6,846 bases of DNA from Deltaproteobacteria bacterium (GTDB lineage Bacteria > Desulfobacterota > Binatia > UBA9968), in the NCBI GenBank assembly GCA_016183075.1, contig JACPFH010000250.1, forward strand, positions 1 through 6,846, read 5' to 3'. The notes under the pieces were generated by a model. It was not told where the DNA came from, ran no database searches, and saw only the letters and a program-made list of their open reading frames with translations. Every line of letters starts with the position of its first letter. Position 1 is the stretch's first letter. The translations under genes were made by a program, and so were the position numbers. Positions 1-6,475 of the stretch are shown here, piece after piece.

Positions 1-689
1 ATAGCCGTCTGGCAGCGATCGGGACCACCGCTGCAAAATTCGCCCACGAGGTCGGAAATCCGCTCAATGGCATGTTCTTGACCGCGCAACGCCTGGAGCG
101 GCACCTGGCGGGACAGCCGTGCTTTTCAGACCAGGCGGTTCAATCCGCCTTCCGCCGCCTCAAGGATGAGATCAGCCGCCTTACTCATCTGCTTAACGAG
201 TTCCGCTCGCTGTCCCGCCGCGAGCAGTATAATTTCCAGCCTACGGGCCTCGCGGTGATTGCGGGAGAGATTTTCGCGACGGAGGCAGAAAATTACGCCG
301 CCAGAGGCATACGGGTGGAGCAATTTTTCCCTTCAGATCTACCCTTGGTTCAAGCCGACCGGGACAAACTAAAGCAGGCGCTCTGGAATCTGTGCAAGAA
401 CGCAGTGGAGGCCATGCCGCAGGGCGGCACGCTTGCGATCAAGGCCTACAGGTCGGACGCAGGTGTCGTATTGGAGATCGGGGACACGGGGATTGGGGTG
501 GCGCCTGGCATTGACGTTTTTGAGCCTTTCACCACCACGAAGAGTTCCGGAAGCGGGCTTGGACTGGTGGTTGTGAGGCAAATCGTTGCCGCCCATGAGG
601 GGAATCTCACCTACACGAGCGAGCCCGGCAGGGGAACCGCGTTTCGTATCACGCTGCCCCAAGCGGCTTTACACCACGCCGTTGTTTAG
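1..689 (+). CDS. Sensor histidine kinase, C-terminal transmitter (5' partial)
   Basis: The reading frame is open from the window edge (first full codon at 3) to TAG at 687-689, giving 228 residues of transmitter. The ATG at 72 is internal: the phosphoacceptor H-box (FAHEVGNPLNG, His codon at 45-47) lies before it. The H-box is followed by a dimerisation helix, an N-box (LWNLCKNAVEAM), a G1 box (EIGDTGIG), an F-box (FEPFTTTKSS) and a G2 box (GSGLGL), so the HisKA and HATPase_c domains are complete and look active. The HEVGNPL type of H-box resembles NtrB-like kinases, which commonly phosphorylate NtrC-type sigma-54 activators. The protein would autophosphorylate on His and pass phosphate to a response regulator outside the window. 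It is a close paralogue of the kinase at 1966-4572: 190 of 205 residues match from the internal Met onward, with no gaps. Its sensor half is unseen. It converges on the slipin gene with a 19-base gap. Confidence 0.93.
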   Translation, partial: SRLAAIGTTAAKFAHEVGNPLNGMFLTAQRLERHLAGQPCFSDQAVQSAFRRLKDEISRLTHLLNEFRSLSRREQYNFQPTGLAVIAGEIFATEAENYAARGIRVEQFFPSDLPLVQADRDKLKQALWNLCKNAVEAMPQGGTLAIKAYRSDAGVVLEIGDTGIGVAPGIDVFEPFTTTKSSGSGLGLVVVRQIVAAHEGNLTYTSEPGRGTAFRITLPQAALHHAVV

Positions 690-694
690 GGCTG
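6..694 (+). repeat. Duplicated kinase-transmitter block, copy 1 (partner at 3889-4577)
   Basis: This stretch aligns without gaps to 3889-4577 at a fixed offset of 3883 bases. By hand I count about 48 mismatches over 684 coding positions, or about 93 % identity. The match runs through the stop codon and ends five bases after it. At the left it stops at position 6, because bases 1-5 do not match the partner. Only five bases of flank are visible there, so the true left boundary is unknown. Mismatches are uneven: about 12 fall in 324-353, whereas 15-67 and 532-589 are identical. The sequences following the two copies are unrelated (slipin gene against radical SAM gene), so this is not a simple tandem duplication of the whole locus. 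Confidence 0.95.
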
Positions 695-708
695 GTGGCT
701 CTGCGATC

Positions 709-1464
709 CTAGGTTTCACTCTTCTTGAAAAAGGGCGCCAGCAAGTCGACGGGTACGGGCAAGACGATGGTAGAATTCTTCTCCGCCGATACCTCAACTA
801 GACTCTGCAAGAATCTGAGATGCATTGCCATGGGTTGTTTCCCGATGACCTCGGCCGCTTCCGCCAGCTTCTGCGAGGCCTGAAATTCCCCGTCCGCATG
901 AATGACCTTGGCGCGCCGCTCCCTTTCCGCTTCCGCCTGCTTGGCCATGGCCCGCTGCATCTCCTGGGGCAGATCAATATGCTTCAGCTCCACCAAAACC
1001 ACCTTGATACCCCAAGGATCGGTCTGGGCATCGAGGATCTCCTGAATGCGGTTGTTGATCTTTTCCCTCTCGGCCAAAATCTCGTCCAGTTGCGCCTGCC
1101 CGCACACGCTCCGCAATGTCACCTGGGCGAGCTGGGAAGTGGCGAAGAGATAGTTCTCCACCTCCCGAATGGCCCGGTTGGGCTCCAGGATCCTGAAATA
1201 AAGGACCGCACTGACTTTTATCGAGACGTTGTCTCTAGTAATCACATCCTGGGGAGGTATTTCCAACGTGACCGTACGGAGATCCACCCGGATCATCTTC
1301 TCGATCAAAGGGATGACATAGGTAATCCCGGGACCGCGGGGATCCACCATTCGTCCGAGTCTAAAGATCACGGCCCGCTGGTATTCCTTTAAGATCTTGA
1401 CCCCACTGAGGATCACGATGACTACGATGACGAGAAACGTGGCAAAAGGCCCAAAACCAAACAT
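709..1464 (-). CDS. Slipin / stomatin-type SPFH (band 7) membrane protein
   Basis: This is a 251-residue protein. It has one hydrophobic segment (residues 6-26), then the slipin signature EYQRAVIFRLGR (28-39), RGPGITYVIPLI (43-54), IPPQDVITRDNV (69-80), a long SPFH core to about 165, a charged helix AEAERERRAK (177-186) and a C-terminal segment near AEKNSTIVLPVPVDL. Length and motifs fit bacterial slipins. These form large oligomers on the inner membrane and are linked to membrane organisation and quality control. I chose ATG 1464 because AGGAGG lies 5 bases upstream (1470-1475). The in-frame upstream Met at 1533 would put the start inside the sigma-54 promoter and add 23 residues unlike the family. 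Slipins often sit beside an NfeD-type protease gene, but none is adjacent here. The gene is divergent from the complete kinase and convergent with the partial one. It is probably monocistronic and sigma-54 dependent. Confidence 0.93.
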   Translation of the reverse strand: MFGFGPFATFLVIVVIVILSGVKILKEYQRAVIFRLGRMVDPRGPGITYVIPLIEKMIRVDLRTVTLEIPPQDVITRDNVSIKVSAVLYFRILEPNRAIREVENYLFATSQLAQVTLRSVCGQAQLDEILAEREKINNRIQEILDAQTDPWGIKVVLVELKHIDLPQEMQRAMAKQAEAERERRAKVIHADGEFQASQKLAEAAEVIGKQPMAMHLRFLQSLVEVSAEKNSTIVLPVPVDLLAPFFKKSET

Positions 1465-1468
1465 AGCT

Positions 1469-1475
1469 CCCTCCT
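1469..1475 (-). promoter_or_regulatory. Ribosome binding site of the slipin gene
   Basis: The minus strand reads AGGAGGG here, 4-5 bases before the ATG at 1464. This is a near-perfect Shine-Dalgarno sequence, and it decides the start codon against the longer ORF beginning at 1533. Confidence 0.88.
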
Positions 1476-1517
1476 CAACTCCAACGCCGGATTTTGTACT
1501 AAATATATTCATAACAC

Positions 1518-1532
1518 GCAAGGCTTGTGCCA
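1518..1532 (-). promoter_or_regulatory. Sigma-54 (RpoN) promoter of the slipin gene
   Basis: The minus strand reads TGGCACAAGCCTTGC. The sigma-54 consensus is TGGCAC-N5-TTGC, and all ten fixed bases match with exact GG-to-GC spacing of ten. The predicted transcription start is near 1506, leaving a leader of about 42 bases that contains the AGGAGG ribosome binding site before ATG 1464. A ten-base exact match is expected by chance about once per million positions, so one placed correctly in front of a gene is unlikely to be accidental. Sigma-54 promoters need an ATP-driven enhancer-binding protein, which is not in this window. Confidence 0.82.
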
Positions 1533-1550
1533 AAAAATTCTTACAATTCT

Positions 1551-1588
1551 GTTCGGAACCTGGGCTTCAGTTTCTCAGGGTTGCGAAC
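1551..1588. promoter_or_regulatory. Imperfect inverted repeat upstream of the sigma-54 promoter
   Basis: The left arm GTTCGGAACCTG (1551-1562) pairs with the right arm CAGGGTTGCGAAC (1576-1588), with one mismatch and one bulged base, around a 13-base centre. Relative to the predicted slipin start at about 1506 the dyad spans roughly -45 to -82. That is close to the promoter but within reach of an enhancer-binding protein or a second regulator. It could also be a hairpin in an unseen transcript. No known regulator motif was recognised. Confidence 0.45.
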
Positions 1589-1731
1589 AAAGACAGGTAA
1601 AAACGGCAAGCGTGCAGCCCACCGCCGCTGGCAGGAATCACAGAGTCCCTATCCCGAAGCTCTACTGGCCGGCGTGCTTCTAACCCCGCGTTATGGGAAA
1701 ACAGTCCCCCATTGGTAAAGTTTCACAGTGC

Positions 1732-1761
1732 TTGACGGGAATCGAGGTAGTTTGCTATACG
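1732..1761 (+). promoter_or_regulatory. Candidate sigma-70 promoter of the complete kinase gene
   Basis: TTGACG (1732-1737) and TATACG (1756-1761) are separated by 18 bases, and the -10 box is preceded by TG at 1753-1754 as in extended -10 promoters. The start would be near 1768, giving a leader of about 200 bases before ATG 1966. The boxes are only moderate matches and similar sequences occur by chance in 400 bases of non-coding DNA, so this is a candidate only. From 1589 to 1731 I see no other supported feature. Confidence 0.4.
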
Positions 1762-1791
1762 CGGGTCGAAACCAGGTAGAATTTTCCCCAT

Positions 1792-1821
1792 CTTCGATAG
1801 CGTTGCCGGTGCGATGCGAAG
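1792..1821 (+). other. Imperfect hairpin in the kinase leader
   Basis: CTTCGATAGC (1792-1801) can pair with GCGATGCGAAG (1811-1821) with a bulge and a mismatch, around a short centre. If transcription starts near 1768, this is a 5' stem-loop in the leader RNA. It shares the half-sites TTCG and TGCGAA with the dyad at 1551-1588 but with different spacing. The role is unknown. The rest of the leader, 1822-1954, shows only tiny ORFs without ribosome binding sites. Confidence 0.25.
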
Positions 1822-1954
1822 TTGTATGTAAAGGCCGGGTCGCCGGGCTGTTGGCTTGCGTCGCCCTGTGTGGCCAGGCATGGATCAGACTCTGGTGAAT
1901 GACATGCCAAGTGTCAGTGGGCTGTGAAGGTGCTGCACGGGCAGATTCCCCGTC

Positions 1955-1959
1955 AGGAG
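1955..1959 (+). promoter_or_regulatory. Ribosome binding site of the complete kinase
   Basis: AGGAG lies 6 bases before ATG 1966. The alternative GTG at 1924 has no comparable site and would add 14 polar residues before the first membrane segment. ATG 1966 is therefore preferred. Confidence 0.75.
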
Positions 1960-1965
1960 CACAAA

Positions 1966-4572
1966 ATGATCAGAGTTGAACGGCAACAGATGTATCTCAT
2001 CCTGGCAGGGACAGCCGTTGGATTGGTCTTGTTCATTCTTGCCTTGGAGGCCTTGCGGGCCGAGCGGATCCTCGTCAATGAGCCATTGCATGCCGCTATG
2101 GAAGCCGTGGGAGGCCTGGCTGCCATAGTAATGGCGATCCTTCTCATCCTAAAGAAACAAGAGCAGTATGGCGGAAAGTTTTTCCTCCTTGCTATGGGAT
2201 TTCTCGGCATGGGCCTGCTCGATGTCTTCCATTCGGCATCTTTGCCAGGACACGGATTCGTCTTGCTGCGCAGCGTGTCGAGTTTCGTCGGCGCGTTTTG
2301 GTTCGCGCTCATCTGGGTACCCTGGTGTGCGTCTGAGAGAGACGCGGTCTGGAAGAAGTGGACTCCATGGGCTATTACCCTCGGGGCGATATTATTTGAG
2401 ATTTGGACGTCGGAGGCTAGAGAGACATTGCCGATAATGGTGAAGGCGGGGATATTCACCGCCACCGCCGTCACAATCAACCTCCTATCCGGTCTGTTCT
2501 TCATGGCCGCTGCGTCGCGATTGCTGATCGATTTTGGCCGCATCGGCAGGCCGGAGATTTACCTGTTTGCCTGTATGGCCACGTTGTTCGGCCTGGCAAA
2601 CCTGCTGTTCCCGCTCTCAGAGCTGTGGGACGACACGTGGTGGTTTTGGCACTTGCTGCGCCTGATTTCCTTCCTACTAGCTCTGGGGTTCGTGATTTAT
2701 GAGCATCAACGGACGATTTCTAATCTTCGAATCGCTCTGAGGGAACGCACAAAAGCGGAGGAGGAACTGAGGAGACACCGCGATCACCTTGAGGAGCTCG
2801 TGCAAGAGCGGACAGCCGAACTTAGAAAAGCCAACGAAACCTTACAGCAGGAGATTACCGAGCGCAAGCGGATGGAGGAGGAGGTGCGCAAAGCACGCGA
2901 CGAGTTAGAAATCCGCGTTCAGGAACGGACCTCAGAGCTGGAAAAAGCAAACGAAGCATTGAATGCTGAGATCGTCGAGCGCAAGCGGGTTGAAGACGAA
3001 CTCGCCACGCGCCATCAGGAAGTGCTTACCCTGCACAGAATCTCTGAGATCACGCTCAGGGCTCACTCGCTTGAGACAGCATTCCAAGAGATTGTCGAAG
3101 AGATTGGCGCTGCCACCGCCTTTCCTCGCGTGGCGATCGAGCTTTATGACAAGGCACGACAAAAGATGTTGTTCAAGGGGATCAAGGGTATTCCTTTGCC
3201 TCCCGGTGAGCGCATCTTAGAGGTGCCTGTGGACGAGACGCTCTCCGGGATCGTGGCCCGATCCGGTCGGCCTATGGTTGAAACGAATGCTGGGGAGAGG
3301 CCCGAGTACTCCCATAAGATTCTGCGCGAGCAAGGTTGCCGGACTTTTGTTTGCGTTCCCATGAGGGACAGCAAAGGAGTGATCGGAGTATTAAGTCTGG
3401 CGAGCCTGGAACCGATTCGGATCGATGACGGCTTTCTCGAAACGGCGATCGAGTTGGCCAATCACATAGCCTCCTTGATCGAGCGCAAGAGAGATGAGGC
3501 TTGGCTGCAAAGCCTCATCGATACCACTCAGGACGCGGTGGTCTCGATCGATCGGCAAGGCCGTGTCGTTATGTTTAATCCGTCCGCAGAGCGAATCTTT
3601 GGTTACACCATGGCCGAAATCCAGGGACAGAAAGTCAACGTCCTGATGGCCGGGCCCTACGCAAGCGAGCATAATAACTATATTGCTCGGTACGAACAGA
3701 GCGGCGAGCGGCGAGCCATCGGCCATATCCGTACGGTGGAAGCGCGACGGAAGAATGGCGAAATCTTTCCTATCGAGCTTTCGATCACGGAAGTGACGAG
3801 CGACGAAAGTGAAGAGGCCCGTTATGCCGCTTTTATCCGAGATATCTCCGAAAAAGCCCGGCTCCAGGAGCAGCTGATCGAAAGCGAGCGTCTGGCGGCG
3901 ATCGGGACCACCGCTGCAAAATTCGCCCACGAGGTCGGAAATCCGCTCAACGGCATGTTCTTAACCGCGCAACGCCTGGAGCGGCACCTGGCGGGACAGC
4001 CGTGCTATTCGGACCGGGCGGTTCAATCCGCCTTGCGCCGCCTCAAGGAGGAGATCAGCCGCCTTACTGATCTGCTTAACGAGTTCCGCTCGCTTTCCCG
4101 CCGCGAGCAGTATAATTTTCAGCCTACGAGCCTCGCGGTGATTGCCGGAGAGATTTTCGCGACGGAAGCGGAAAATTACGCCGCCAGAGGCATACGCGTG
4201 GAGCAAGTCTTTCCGGGGGATCTGCCCCTGGTGCGGGCCGACCGGGACAAGCTAAAGCAAGCTCTGTGGAATCTGTGCAAGAACGCGGTGGAGGCCATGC
4301 CGCAGGGCGGCACGCTCGCGATCAAGGCCTACAGGTCGGACGCAGGCGTCGTATTGGAGATCGGGGACACGGGGATTGGCATCGCGCCTGGCATTGACGT
4401 TTTTGAGCCTTTCGCCACCACGAAGAGTTCCGGAAGCGGGCTTGGACTGGTGGTTGTGAGGCAAATCGTTGCGGCCCATGGGGGGAATCTCACCTACACG
4501 AGCGAGCCCGGCAAGGGAACCACCTTTCGTATCACGCTGCCACAAGCGGCTTTACAGCATGCAGTTGTTTAG
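1966..4572 (+). CDS. Membrane sensor histidine kinase: 7-8 TM sensor, coiled coil, GAF, FixL-type PAS, HisKA, HATPase_c
   Basis: The protein has 868 residues from ATG 1966 (882 if GTG 1924 is used). Residues 10-246 hold seven or eight hydrophobic helices with a GLLDVFHS motif resembling MASE3-type sensors (tentative). Residues 247-347 are a charged coiled coil with a 39-residue repeat, 351-506 a GAF domain, and 512-628 a PAS domain. The transmitter has an H-box with His655, an N-box around Asn769/Asn773, a G1 box with Asp801 and a G2 box GSGLGL (823-828), so all catalytic motifs are present. The PAS aligns without gaps to the FixL heme pocket: His569 and Arg589 match BjFixL His200 and Arg220 (from memory), and Arg575, Leu605 and Ile607 also match. 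It is probably an inner-membrane oxygen or redox sensor passing phosphate to an unseen regulator. Its transmitter is 93 % identical in DNA to the partial kinase at 1-689. It converges with the radical SAM gene across 57 bases. Confidence 0.93.
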   Translation: MIRVERQQMYLILAGTAVGLVLFILALEALRAERILVNEPLHAAMEAVGGLAAIVMAILLILKKQEQYGGKFFLLAMGFLGMGLLDVFHSASLPGHGFVLLRSVSSFVGAFWFALIWVPWCASERDAVWKKWTPWAITLGAILFEIWTSEARETLPIMVKAGIFTATAVTINLLSGLFFMAAASRLLIDFGRIGRPEIYLFACMATLFGLANLLFPLSELWDDTWWFWHLLRLISFLLALGFVIYEHQRTISNLRIALRERTKAEEELRRHRDHLEELVQERTAELRKANETLQQEITERKRMEEEVRKARDELEIRVQERTSELEKANEALNAEIVERKRVEDELATRHQEVLTLHRISEITLRAHSLETAFQEIVEEIGAATAFPRVAIELYDKARQKMLFKGIKGIPLPPGERILEVPVDETLSGIVARSGRPMVETNAGERPEYSHKILREQGCRTFVCVPMRDSKGVIGVLSLASLEPIRIDDGFLETAIELANHIASLIERKRDEAWLQSLIDTTQDAVVSIDRQGRVVMFNPSAERIFGYTMAEIQGQKVNVLMAGPYASEHNNYIARYEQSGERRAIGHIRTVEARRKNGEIFPIELSITEVTSDESEEARYAAFIRDISEKARLQEQLIESERLAAIGTTAAKFAHEVGNPLNGMFLTAQRLERHLAGQPCYSDRAVQSALRRLKEEISRLTDLLNEFRSLSRREQYNFQPTSLAVIAGEIFATEAENYAARGIRVEQVFPGDLPLVRADRDKLKQALWNLCKNAVEAMPQGGTLAIKAYRSDAGVVLEIGDTGIGIAPGIDVFEPFATTKSSGSGLGLVVVRQIVAAHGGNLTYTSEPGKGTTFRITLPQAALQHAVV
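2740..2973 (+). repeat. Two tandem 39-residue coiled-coil repeats inside the kinase
   Basis: Two consecutive 39-codon units (2740-2856 and 2857-2973) encode similar helices, each with the core VQERT-x-EL-x-KANE-x-L followed by EI-x-ERKR. The best-matched 33 residues share 22 identities. A third, shorter start (VERKRVEDEL) follows at 2974-3003. The units lie between the last membrane helix and the GAF domain, where a signalling helix carries conformational change. A period of 39 equals four heptads plus one 11-residue hendecad, so a coiled coil with a regular stutter is plausible. Confidence 0.8.
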
Positions 4573-4577
4573 GGCTG
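3889..4577 (+). repeat. Duplicated kinase-transmitter block, copy 2 (partner at 6-694)
   Basis: This is the second copy of the HisKA-HATPase_c coding block. It covers the last 228 codons of the complete kinase plus five bases after its stop. Upstream of 3889 the sequence encodes the end of the PAS linker, and the codon pairing with 3-5 in copy 1 already differs (Glu here, Ser there). See the partner entry for the mismatch pattern. Confidence 0.95.
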
Positions 4578-4629
4578 CGGAGTTGCGAGTGGCCCTGGAC
4601 TTCCTTTGCACCCAGACTTTAAGCGTCTC

Positions 4630-6423
4630 TCATGCCTTTTTTGCTCGACGCCACCAGTTAAAGCCGGCTGCTATACGCGCGCGGTTAAGCAATGTCGAGC
4701 TACGCACCTGCCGGCCGAGGTAGCGCAGGGCGATTCGCAGGATGGTGAGGAGCCGGAAGTTCATAACATGCCCCTCCCAGAAGAGCTCCCGCTTGTCGCA
4801 GACCGTCGAGACGCTGAAAGCGCGCACCTCGCCTTCCAGCGTGCGCGCGACTTCCTTGTCTATGACGCCGCGGCGGCCCTGATCGTCCAGCCGATTCTTC
4901 AGTGCACGGGCGGCGGCGATGCGGCGCGCCACGCCTTCTCCCCGAGCCCGGTCGATGCGCCCGTACCGGAGTTTCAGCGCATTGAGGGTTTCGGCCGCCT
5001 CGTAGGTCGCTTCCACCAGGTCGCGCCGGGTCATCCAGCGCGTCTCGTAATTGAGGATATGCTCCCACGACGGTTGCAGCAGAAGCTGCCTGTGCTCTTC
5101 CAGGGTCCGGGCGAGGAGGCGGTAGCCGAACCGCTCCGGCTCCTCGAATCCCCGGCTCCCTGGGTCAAGGAAGGGCCCCATCGGCGAGATGAAACATGAG
5201 AGCCGGCGGTCGGACCGCTCAAACAACCGCTGGCAGTAGCGAACCGTTTCCCGCACGGATTCGCGCGTTTGCCCCGGCAAGCCAATCATGAAAAACACGT
5301 CCAGCCGGTGACTCCGGAGCCCCAGGGCGGCATCGATCGTCGCCTCCATCTCGGCGTTGGTGAAGAACGTGGTCTCGTCCTGCAAGCGCCGGATCCTCTC
5401 GTCGTGGCTTTCGGGGGAGATCTCGAGACTCCAGTTGCGCACCGCTCGATCGATGGCCTCGAGATATTCCCGCGGAGGATTATCGAATAGCTCGAAGACG
5501 ATCTCGTTGCCGATAGCGGCCCGGCTTAACCGCTCCAGCGCTTCGTGGGCGTAGTCGTCACCGTTCTGCCGCAAGTCGCCCACGATGAAGATCGGCCCGC
5601 GCGTTAGCCGGCTGATATCCACCATATTCGCGACCAGGCTCGCCGGACTCCGAAACACGGGATGCCGCCTTGTGGTAAGCAGCCCGCAGGTGGTATGCGA
5701 GCTGCCGCAGGTTACGCACTCGTGCGCGCAGCCCTTGGCCGTGAACACGGCCGTGATGGGGTTGCCCCACCAGCCGTTGAACGGCAGCACACTCTCCAGG
5801 TCCCGATACCGAAGCACCATCTCGACCATCCGGTCCACGCGCAGGTCCACATAGTCCAGCGACTCCGGAAGGGAGCCAAGCGGGTTTACCCTCACTTCAC
5901 CGTTCGCCTTCCACGTGAGGTTTGGAACCCGGTCCGGCAGGACACCGGCTGCGAGAACACGCAGCAGCTCAGAGAGCGCCGGCTCGACCGAGTCGCCGCG
6001 CAACACGTAGTCGACTTGCGGGTACCGAATCAGCTCCTCATGGAAGTAGGTGGAAGACAAGCCGCCGAAGATCACCGGCACATTGGGATGCAGTTCTTTG
6101 ACGATTCTTGCGATCTCCAGTGAGCCGTGGGCGTGCGGCAGCCAGTGGAGATCGATTCCTACGGCTCCCGGTTTCAATCGCGCCAGAAACTGTGGAACAT
6201 CGAATCGCCGGTCGTTCATCATCCGCAGCGCCAGGTTCACGATCCGTACGGTGAAACCTCGCTCCGCGAGGTAGCTCGCCATCGTGACAAACCCGAGTGG
6301 ATACATCTCGAAAACAGGGGATGAGGGGATCAGATCGCTGACCGGACCGTACAGAATGGATCGACGGCGGAAGTCGTAGACGCTCGGCGCGTGAAGCAGC
6401 AATAGATCAACGTCGGTCCTCAC
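4630..6423 (-). CDS. B12-binding-domain radical SAM protein, substrate unknown
   Basis: This is a 597-residue cytoplasmic protein. Residues 1-170 resemble the Rossmann-like cobalamin-binding domain of B12-radical SAM enzymes (YPLGFVTMASYLAERGF at 41-57, VPVIFGG at 115-121). No cobalamin-ligating DxHxxG is evident: D91-x-H93 occurs but without the Gly and in the wrong strand, as is common in this class. The radical SAM core starts near 222 with C232-x3-C236-x2-C239 for the [4Fe-4S] cluster. It continues through EISPES (334-339) and the GLPGQT motif (381-386), which are typical of the superfamily. Residues from about 430 form a charged helical C-terminal extension that I do not recognise. It may belong to the Ta0216-type group, but that is memory only. 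The likely chemistry is a radical methylation or rearrangement. GTG 6423 is the only possible start before an upstream stop. AGGAG abuts it at zero spacing and a weaker GGAG lies 10 bases upstream, so initiation may be inefficient. It is convergent with the kinase. Confidence 0.9.
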   Translation of the reverse strand: MRTDVDLLLLHAPSVYDFRRRSILYGPVSDLIPSSPVFEMYPLGFVTMASYLAERGFTVRIVNLALRMMNDRRFDVPQFLARLKPGAVGIDLHWLPHAHGSLEIARIVKELHPNVPVIFGGLSSTYFHEELIRYPQVDYVLRGDSVEPALSELLRVLAAGVLPDRVPNLTWKANGEVRVNPLGSLPESLDYVDLRVDRMVEMVLRYRDLESVLPFNGWWGNPITAVFTAKGCAHECVTCGSSHTTCGLLTTRRHPVFRSPASLVANMVDISRLTRGPIFIVGDLRQNGDDYAHEALERLSRAAIGNEIVFELFDNPPREYLEAIDRAVRNWSLEISPESHDERIRRLQDETTFFTNAEMEATIDAALGLRSHRLDVFFMIGLPGQTRESVRETVRYCQRLFERSDRRLSCFISPMGPFLDPGSRGFEEPERFGYRLLARTLEEHRQLLLQPSWEHILNYETRWMTRRDLVEATYEAAETLNALKLRYGRIDRARGEGVARRIAAARALKNRLDDQGRRGVIDKEVARTLEGEVRAFSVSTVCDKRELFWEGHVMNFRLLTILRIALRYLGRQVRSSTLLNRARIAAGFNWWRRAKKA

Positions 6424-6459
6424 CTCCTGCTGTCTCCGCTCAGGCTCGAAACACCGGTC

Positions 6460-6475
6460 ATCACGGTTGGGTGAT
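6460..6475. promoter_or_regulatory. Short inverted repeat upstream of the radical SAM gene
   Basis: ATCAC (6460-6464) and GTGAT (6471-6475) form a perfect five-base dyad around a 6-base centre, 37-52 bases before the radical SAM start. It could be a small operator or leader hairpin, but an arm this short can arise by chance. I saw no convincing promoter in 6424-6544 on either strand. Confidence 0.2.

Noticed and set aside
690..708. Terminator between the partial kinase and the slipin gene
   Set aside because: The 19-base gap has no stem-loop, so any terminator would have to lie within the coding ends.
820..1392. Long plus-strand ORF opposite the slipin gene
   Set aside because: It is antisense to a clearly conserved protein, and its composition is that of a shadow frame.
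1465..1533. Upstream extension of the slipin ORF to an ATG at 1533
   Set aside because: It overlaps the sigma-54 promoter, adds residues unlike the family, and lacks a ribosome binding site. ATG 1464 has AGGAGG at ideal spacing.
1527..1718. 63-codon plus-strand ORF in the divergent intergenic region
   Set aside because: It has a GTG start without a proper ribosome binding site, overlaps the sigma-54 promoter and the dyad, and gives no recognisable protein.
1880..1927. 15-codon ORF (MDQTLVNDMPSVSGL) overlapping the alternative kinase start, as a possible leader peptide
   Set aside because: There is no ribosome binding site, no run of regulatory codons and no attenuator-like hairpin after it.
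1..4577. Tandem duplication of a whole kinase-slipin unit
   Set aside because: No second slipin follows the second kinase. Similarity stops five bases after the stop codon.
4573..4629. Terminator between the convergent kinase and radical SAM genes
   Set aside because: Only a four-base GGGC/GCCC pairing was found, with no U-tract.
4670..4679. GCTATACGCG, identical to the -10 area of the candidate promoter at 1754-1763
   Set aside because: It lies inside the radical SAM coding region with no -35 box at suitable distance. The ten-base match looks accidental.
6124..6153. DLHW-type sequence in the B12 domain as a cobalamin-ligating DxHxxG motif
   Set aside because: The Gly is missing, and the segment sits in a later strand than the ligand loop of His-on cobalamin domains.
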